A stretch of DNA of 25,794 bases. Source: Funneliformis mosseae (taxonomy: Eukaryota; Glomeromycota; Glomeromycetes; Glomerales; Glomeraceae). A program made the translations under genes and the position numbers. Shown here one piece after another: positions 20,934 to 25,794 of this stretch (positions within the stretch are counted from its first letter, which is position 1; every line of letters begins with the position of its first letter). The DNA lies in contig CAJVPP010000827.1 of NCBI GenBank assembly GCA_910592005.1, positions 1 to 25,794 of the forward strand, given 5' to 3'. The notes under the pieces are model-generated. The model saw only the letters and a list, made by a program, of their open reading frames with translations, was not told the DNA's origin and did not search any database.

Positions 20934-22694
20934 TTATCCGTGATCAAGTTCATCCAGAATTTTACTAGTTTCGTCATATGTTTCCTGTGTGTAAATATTA
21001 TCAATCAGTTTCCTATATGCTAAAATAAAAATACAATGAATAGTAACTTACCAATACATATTTAAAGATTTTAACGGTTTGCCTTAACTTGTGAATTTGA
21101 GATAATTTTGTTGGCAATTCAAATGATGCACCAGGAAAAACGCAATAAAATCCATTTACTAAATCTTCGAGCAACATTTGTCCATATGTTCCAGCAATTT
21201 GTAGAAATGGCACTTTTGCAATTTTCGCTTGGTTATCCGTTAAGTTCAAATTTAATATTCCATTTAATATGGATTGATTAACTCTCGCGGATCGACAGCG
21301 ATCTCCAATCGATTTTGTAGCACTAGCATGCACGGCGAACTCCCATTCTCCAAGATCAACACTCGAGGAACTCAAAAATCGAACATCACACATTGGCACT
21401 CTTTCAAAATTTGCTGATCTGCTCAAAGGGCAAAACGATTCACCCCTAAATGTAATTCATGAGTATAATAGTCTGGCTTAAAATAAATAATAGAGAGAGC
21501 ATGCATGATTTTACTTACCATTTATAATATATTTTGAGGCCTTTGATCAAGGCTTTCACAATATACGAAGTTGCCTTCACGATAATGTCAACTTCAGTGT
21601 GAGTTTCATCCCCACTATCCAGCATATCCGTACCATCTTTAACCTCATATAGACTATATAATAATTAGAAGACAAACCAGGACAAAGTTAAATGAAAATA
21701 AAGAAAAAAGTACTTACAAGTCACCATAAATTTTACTAATTTTATATATGCACGTATTGACCTCTGAGTTTATTTGTCTTTCCATACAAAACTTATACGC
21801 CTTATTTGGATCGTTCCAAACCATCTAAGCATAAACGAAGAGTGTAAATAAACTATATAGATTAATATATCTCTATACATTAGTTACCTTTTCAACTTCT
21901 GTAATAAAAATATTAACTTCTTCTTCCAAGTCGGGAACTTTTAGGATGGTTTTGTAATCTTCTTTCATGAATTCAAGTTCCTCATCAGAAAACCAATCCT
22001 GCATGTGAGCTGAAAGGTCTATTATTCTCGACACAGAATATCTTAATGTTGCCTTTTCTATTGCTGTCAATGTTTCTTTGTCCTTTGTAGATTTTGCAAG
22101 TTGCGAAACATTTTTACTAAAAATGTCTTTAACACCTTGCCCAGATGGCAACTGTGCCCACTTCTCTGATGTGGGTGGTACGCATTTTACAATATTTTTC
22201 AACGGAGGAATTTCTTCTTCCACGTCCAATAACCCATTGTTGATTGTGATCACGGAGCTACCTGTAATTTTGTGGAAGTGGACCGAAGGTCCATTGACCG
22301 GTTTAGCTTCCTTCTTCCACTTTCGAGCATTAGCATAATCAGTACCCTAATAAATACATATTACATATTGTGTCAGCGATAGATATTCTTGATTACCCGA
22401 TTTTAAATCGACTCAAGTCTCAAGCGTCCCAACTCTGCTTTGTAGCTTGTCTCAAAATTATCTAAAAAAAAAAAAGTAAAAAAAAAATAAACTCGCCTGT
22501 TTGTATTGATAAAGTAACTTATGCGCCCGTTCACGCTTTGGACCTTTTTGAGTTTTAATAATGAACTCGAGGGACGTAACGTACGACTCTACTTTTTGCT
22601 TGAATAATGCTAGCTTACATTCTTCTAAAAATGTCAAGATATTCCAATTCTCGGGTTCGCGATTGAAATACTCGTGTATCTGGTTTACAGACAT
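20934..22694 (-). CDS. intact six-exon gene, 447-residue protein of unknown function
   Basis: Spliced from 22497-22694, 21888-22346, 21718-21824, 21519-21653, 21052-21445 and 20934-20984 (1344 nt with stop). The frame stays open across all five junctions. Introns 2-5 are 63, 64, 73 and 67 nt with GTAAGT- or GTAACT-type donors; intron 1 is 150 nt and appears GC-AG. The last acceptor (CACAG at 20985-20989) was chosen because the nearer TTTTAG would give a 33-nt intron and an immediate stop. The start is the ATG at 22694 (G at -3), which lies downstream of a TATA-like box; an in-frame ATG at 22868 would add an unlikely hydrophobic leader. The protein is soluble-looking, without signal peptide or membrane span. 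It has a basic patch at 74-81, a helix-rich middle, and a conserved-looking region at 300-431 with GES, CDVRF (D320), GEWEF (E333, E335), K344 and D348, then IAGTYGQMLLEDLVNGFY. I know no function. Base composition is richer in G+C than the flanks. Confidence 0.8.
22347..22496 (-). other. intron 1 of the intact gene, probable GC-AG type
   Basis: The exon ends ...TACAAACAG and the intron starts GCGAGT, a close match to the donor consensus except C at +2. The acceptor is TTATTAG|GGTACT. Joining in phase 0 gives QYKQ-GTDYANARKW. The nearest GT donor (two bases into the intron sequence, A|GTTTAT) would give a stop codon two codons later. At 150 nt it is twice the length of the other four introns. 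It contains a G+C-richer stretch bounded by T11AG and GGTAATC that looks like a 65-nt exon but has stops in all frames. Confidence 0.65.
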
Positions 22695-22827
22695 TGCTGA
22701 ACAAAAGTAAATTTGTGAAATAATAATTTTTTTTTGATGATTTGAGTATGTAAAAGTGATGTCTAGCACTTTTAATTTCAAAAAATAGAAAGTGAGAAAA
22801 AAGATGGAAATTTTCGCGAGGCGAGTG

Positions 22828-22838
22828 TATTTATTATA
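22828..22838 (-). promoter_or_regulatory. TATA-like box of the intact gene
   Basis: On the - strand TATAATAAATA lies about 135 bases upstream of the chosen ATG, predicting transcription from around 22800 and a leader of about 100 nt. It is flanked by CpG-rich words (ACTCACGCGACTTCGTG upstream, CTCGCCTCGCG downstream) that stand out from the AT-rich neighbourhood. Confidence 0.5.
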
Positions 22839-22869
22839 AAACACGAAGTCGCGTGAGTTAAAAATCATT

Positions 22870-25794
22870 ATGATTGGCTAATTATGTATCACAAAATCTC
22901 AAGAAAAATACAATCTTTACAATAAAGGAATCTTTTTCTAAGCTAAACTTATATTAAAATCCTTCAACATATCAAAGTGTTTATTATTCTTACAAATTGT
23001 TAAAGTTTTTTACTCATATCTAAAGATTATGATAGGACTTATTCTATAGTAACTTAGTAGTTTCTGATAATATTACATGATTTAACATTTAATCAAATTG
23101 AAAATAATTAATTAAAAGAAAAAATATCTTATCTAAAGATATTTAGTTAATCAAAAACATTTAGTGTGATATATAGCCTAAATGAAAAAATATTTAATAA
23201 AGAGAATTTTATAAAATTGAATTTTTTTATTATTCATTTATAAAGTATATTAAACTATTAAACTAAAATCATTATTTACATCTTTTTGCTTACATTTTAT
23301 AGATAATACTTTTTCTAAATCATACATATAACCCTTTCAAAAAGTAAATCTATATTATTATCTAAAGAAAAATCTTTGTTACTAATATTAGTATCATCAA
23401 CAGGTTCAATAATATTCAATTTATTTTTACCCTTATCTGTGAGCATTTTGTTAAATGAAGTCAGAGACTTCTAATAATTCTAATAATTTTTTTCAATTCC
23501 ATTTACAAGATAATTAGTATAATATTGATTTTAACTTCCTAATTTAAATAATAATATTCAAAATTATAAGCATGTTTACAAATTAAATCTATCTCATATG
23601 AATTTATACAACTTTTTAAATCAAATACCTATCTTCTCAGAGAGGATATTCTAGGATATTATCAATATTTTAATATCAACTTAAACTATGAGAATTAGAA
23701 ATTTATATACTTTAAGATTTGAATATGCATCAGATGAAATAACTTTTGATTTACTGAGATTTTGATAAATACTTGTAAAAATTTAACAGAAAAAGCATAA
23801 TTAATTTTCAAAATATTCTAGTTATTTTACTAAATATCTAATATTATAATTCTTAATAAATATACTTATAAAAGAGTTGCTATTACATATCTGATTGATT
23901 ACTTATAATTTATTCTACTGTATTTGATTTCTGTATTTGTCTTCAAATTAAACTATAAAAATTTTTTTACATAATAATCATTAAAAATGTGAAAAAAATC
24001 TGAAAGAACTTGTAAAATAGAATGATTAGTACTAGACTAATAGAAATTATCATTTAAAATGCTAATGGTAATTTTTTATAGTGTTTACAATTATATTGAA
24101 AAAAATAATCCAAATACGAATTATTGCTTCTTTATATGCCTTTCAATTTTCATTATAAAATATAATAGAATAGAAATCTAAAACTAATAAAAAGATATTA
24201 TCTAATAAATTAATGAAATATCAAATTTTTAGATCTTTAGATTATTCAAATTTTTGTAGAATAATTAAATGTATATGAAACCAACCTTAAAATATAAGTT
24301 CAAGTATCAAACTAATTTATAAGATTTTAGCTTTTTTATCAATATTTTTAGGAAAAAATTTATTAAAAAACTTATAATTAATAAGAAATACAGTTTTATA
24401 AATTTATTTAAGGATACGTATAAAAGATTAATTATTAGAATAATATGTAAAAGTTGTTTTAATATTCTAAAAAAATCACTAACTTTGATGTGATAGTTAA
24501 TAGTAGCATATATAAAGTTATTCAGAGTAGTCTATATGTGTAATTAATATTTACATCTCTATATAATCTCTTATTTTAAAAATATTTATTATATATTTAA
24601 TAGCTTTTATATAATTACTAGTAAAATAAAGAGAATCTTCTTTTAAATTAACTATATTTGTATTCTTTATACTTTAATTGATTTAGCATTATTTAATTCT
24701 ATTATCATCATTATAAATTAAAAAATGCTCAACTTATTTATTATATATTGCTAATAGAAGTATCAAATCAGTAAATACTTATTTTTATTCTATACAGCTA
24801 AACTATAAATAAGAAAAGAAAGATATGTGAGCATTTTATATAATAATATTTTTATTAATACTTCTTTGATTATAAATATTTCCTTCACTTACTTCTTAAT
24901 TAGGATTGTAAAATGAAATAGAAGCTATTTTTGATAAGGCTTTTAGAAGTATTATAATAAATAAAAGACTTTATATATAGGCATTAAATTATTATGACAT
25001 TACTTATAGATATTATAAAAATTATCCATATTTAGAATAACTAGATTTCTTATATATAAATAAGTTATACATGTTAGCTAATTATTTACAAATTATAAAA
25101 ATTAATAAAATATCCATATACCTATATTGTTTAATAAAATCTTTTCAATAAAAATTTTTCTATTATCACTATATGAATTTCTGTATATTAAAATTTTTAT
25201 CTTACAATAGTTTTACATCTTACTATTAAATCTGTATTAGCTAAGTTTTTATCATTAATGAAAATACTTCAGACTAGTCTAATAAAAGACTAACTTTTAT
25301 TTTAACTCTATTAATAAACTTATTATTAAGTTTTACAAGAAAATAACAAAATAAAATCAATTTTTTTTTATTTTTTTTGTTAATAATATAGCTTTTGGCT
25401 TATAAATTAGTTTTGACTACTAATTAGTTAAAAAAACTATTTAATAACAGTTTAGCTTTTTAAAGCATAATTTTGAATTTTTCTGAATTAAAAATAAGCT
25501 TTTTATTAAATACATATTATTTTATGTATAAAATTTCTAATATTAATTTAATTTTTTTATTGAAAATAAATATTTTAAAAAATAATTATAAGTATAATCA
25601 TGTGACAGGTAAAATTTTAGATAGATTTAATTAGTAGAATAGAAAGTCAATTTTGTTATTATGTAGATCTTCTATGAAGATTATTTTATTCATTTTATTG
25701 CCATCGATTAATTATGAAAATCCTTAGATATCAATTTTATTGCCTTTGATATTTACGTAGATCATAGTTGTCTATTTAATTACCTGCAAATCTG
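22870..25794. other. AT-rich terminal region with faint coding scraps only
   Basis: No open frame above background. The clearest scrap is on the - strand at about 23330-23480, reading SLTSFNKMLTDKGKNKLNII followed by EPVDDTNISNKDFSLDNN. Another on the - strand near 24000-24100 reads roughly SILNDNF...SSTNHSILQVLSDFFHIF after frame changes. On the + strand near 24905-25045 there is IEAIFDKAFRSIIINKRLY. These could be one or more highly decayed genes or transposons; I cannot name the family. No RNA gene, CRISPR or clear inverted-repeat element was seen. Confidence 0.35.

Noticed and set aside
20985..21051. Splicing of intron 5 to the nearer TTTTAG acceptor
   Set aside because: This would give a 33-nt intron and a stop after four codons, whereas CACAG at 20985-20989 gives 67 nt and 16 further codons.
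22078..22338. 86-codon open frame on the + strand
   Set aside because: Antisense to exon 2 of the intact gene, whose coding sense is supported by consistent splicing on the - strand.
22458..22868. Longer N-terminus starting at the ATG at 22868
   Set aside because: It would place the TATA-like box inside coding sequence and add a 58-residue low-complexity hydrophobic leader; the ATG at 22694 fits better.

Overview
The window looks like a piece of an arbuscular-mycorrhizal fungal genome (Glomeromycotina, most like Rhizophagus). This is inferred from its very high A+T content, short introns of about 60-80 nt, and a dense graveyard of Tigger/pogo and Plavaka (KDZ-like) transposase remnants. Only one convincing intact gene is visible. 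Family names come from recognising translated motifs by eye; no database search was run.

Layout. Positions 1-571 are a distinctly G+C-richer block of unknown nature ending in a run of 14 A. Positions 800-2942 hold a decayed Tigger transposase (+ strand) with two short introns, split by a 438-bp terminal-inverted-repeat element that carries a 9-bp target duplication. Positions about 3700-7250 hold a decayed Plavaka transposase (- strand), itself split by a 746-bp fold-back element that has the features of a Tc1/mariner relative. An unrecognised multi-exon coding remnant (+) lies at about 8209-9640. It is followed by AT-rich sequence, a T26 tract and a degenerate satellite (10770-11450). A 5' fragment of a second Tigger gene (11598-11965, +) is followed by a second, different Plavaka pseudogene (12360-15458, -).

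Positions about 15735-17780 are a decayed gene (+) that once encoded an arginine/serine-rich protein with a 45-bp/15-residue tandem repeat; that repeat gives an internal record of CpG decay. A BED-finger-like hAT remnant (18821-19039) precedes about 700 bp of nearly pure A/T simple sequence. The one intact gene is a six-exon, 447-codon gene on the - strand (20934-22694) of unknown function. Its first intron appears to be GC-AG, and a TATA-like box with CpG-rich flanks lies upstream. From 22870 to the end the sequence is AT-rich with only faint coding-like scraps.

How the parts relate. There is no operon or pathway here. The history read from the sequence is repeated transposon insertion, nested insertion of non-autonomous elements, then inactivation in which C-to-T/G-to-A changes are prominent, around a single retained gene. 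Nothing in the window convincingly forms a new multi-gene system. The items most worth follow-up are the intact gene, its GC-AG intron, the RS-repeat gene and the two precisely bounded nested elements.
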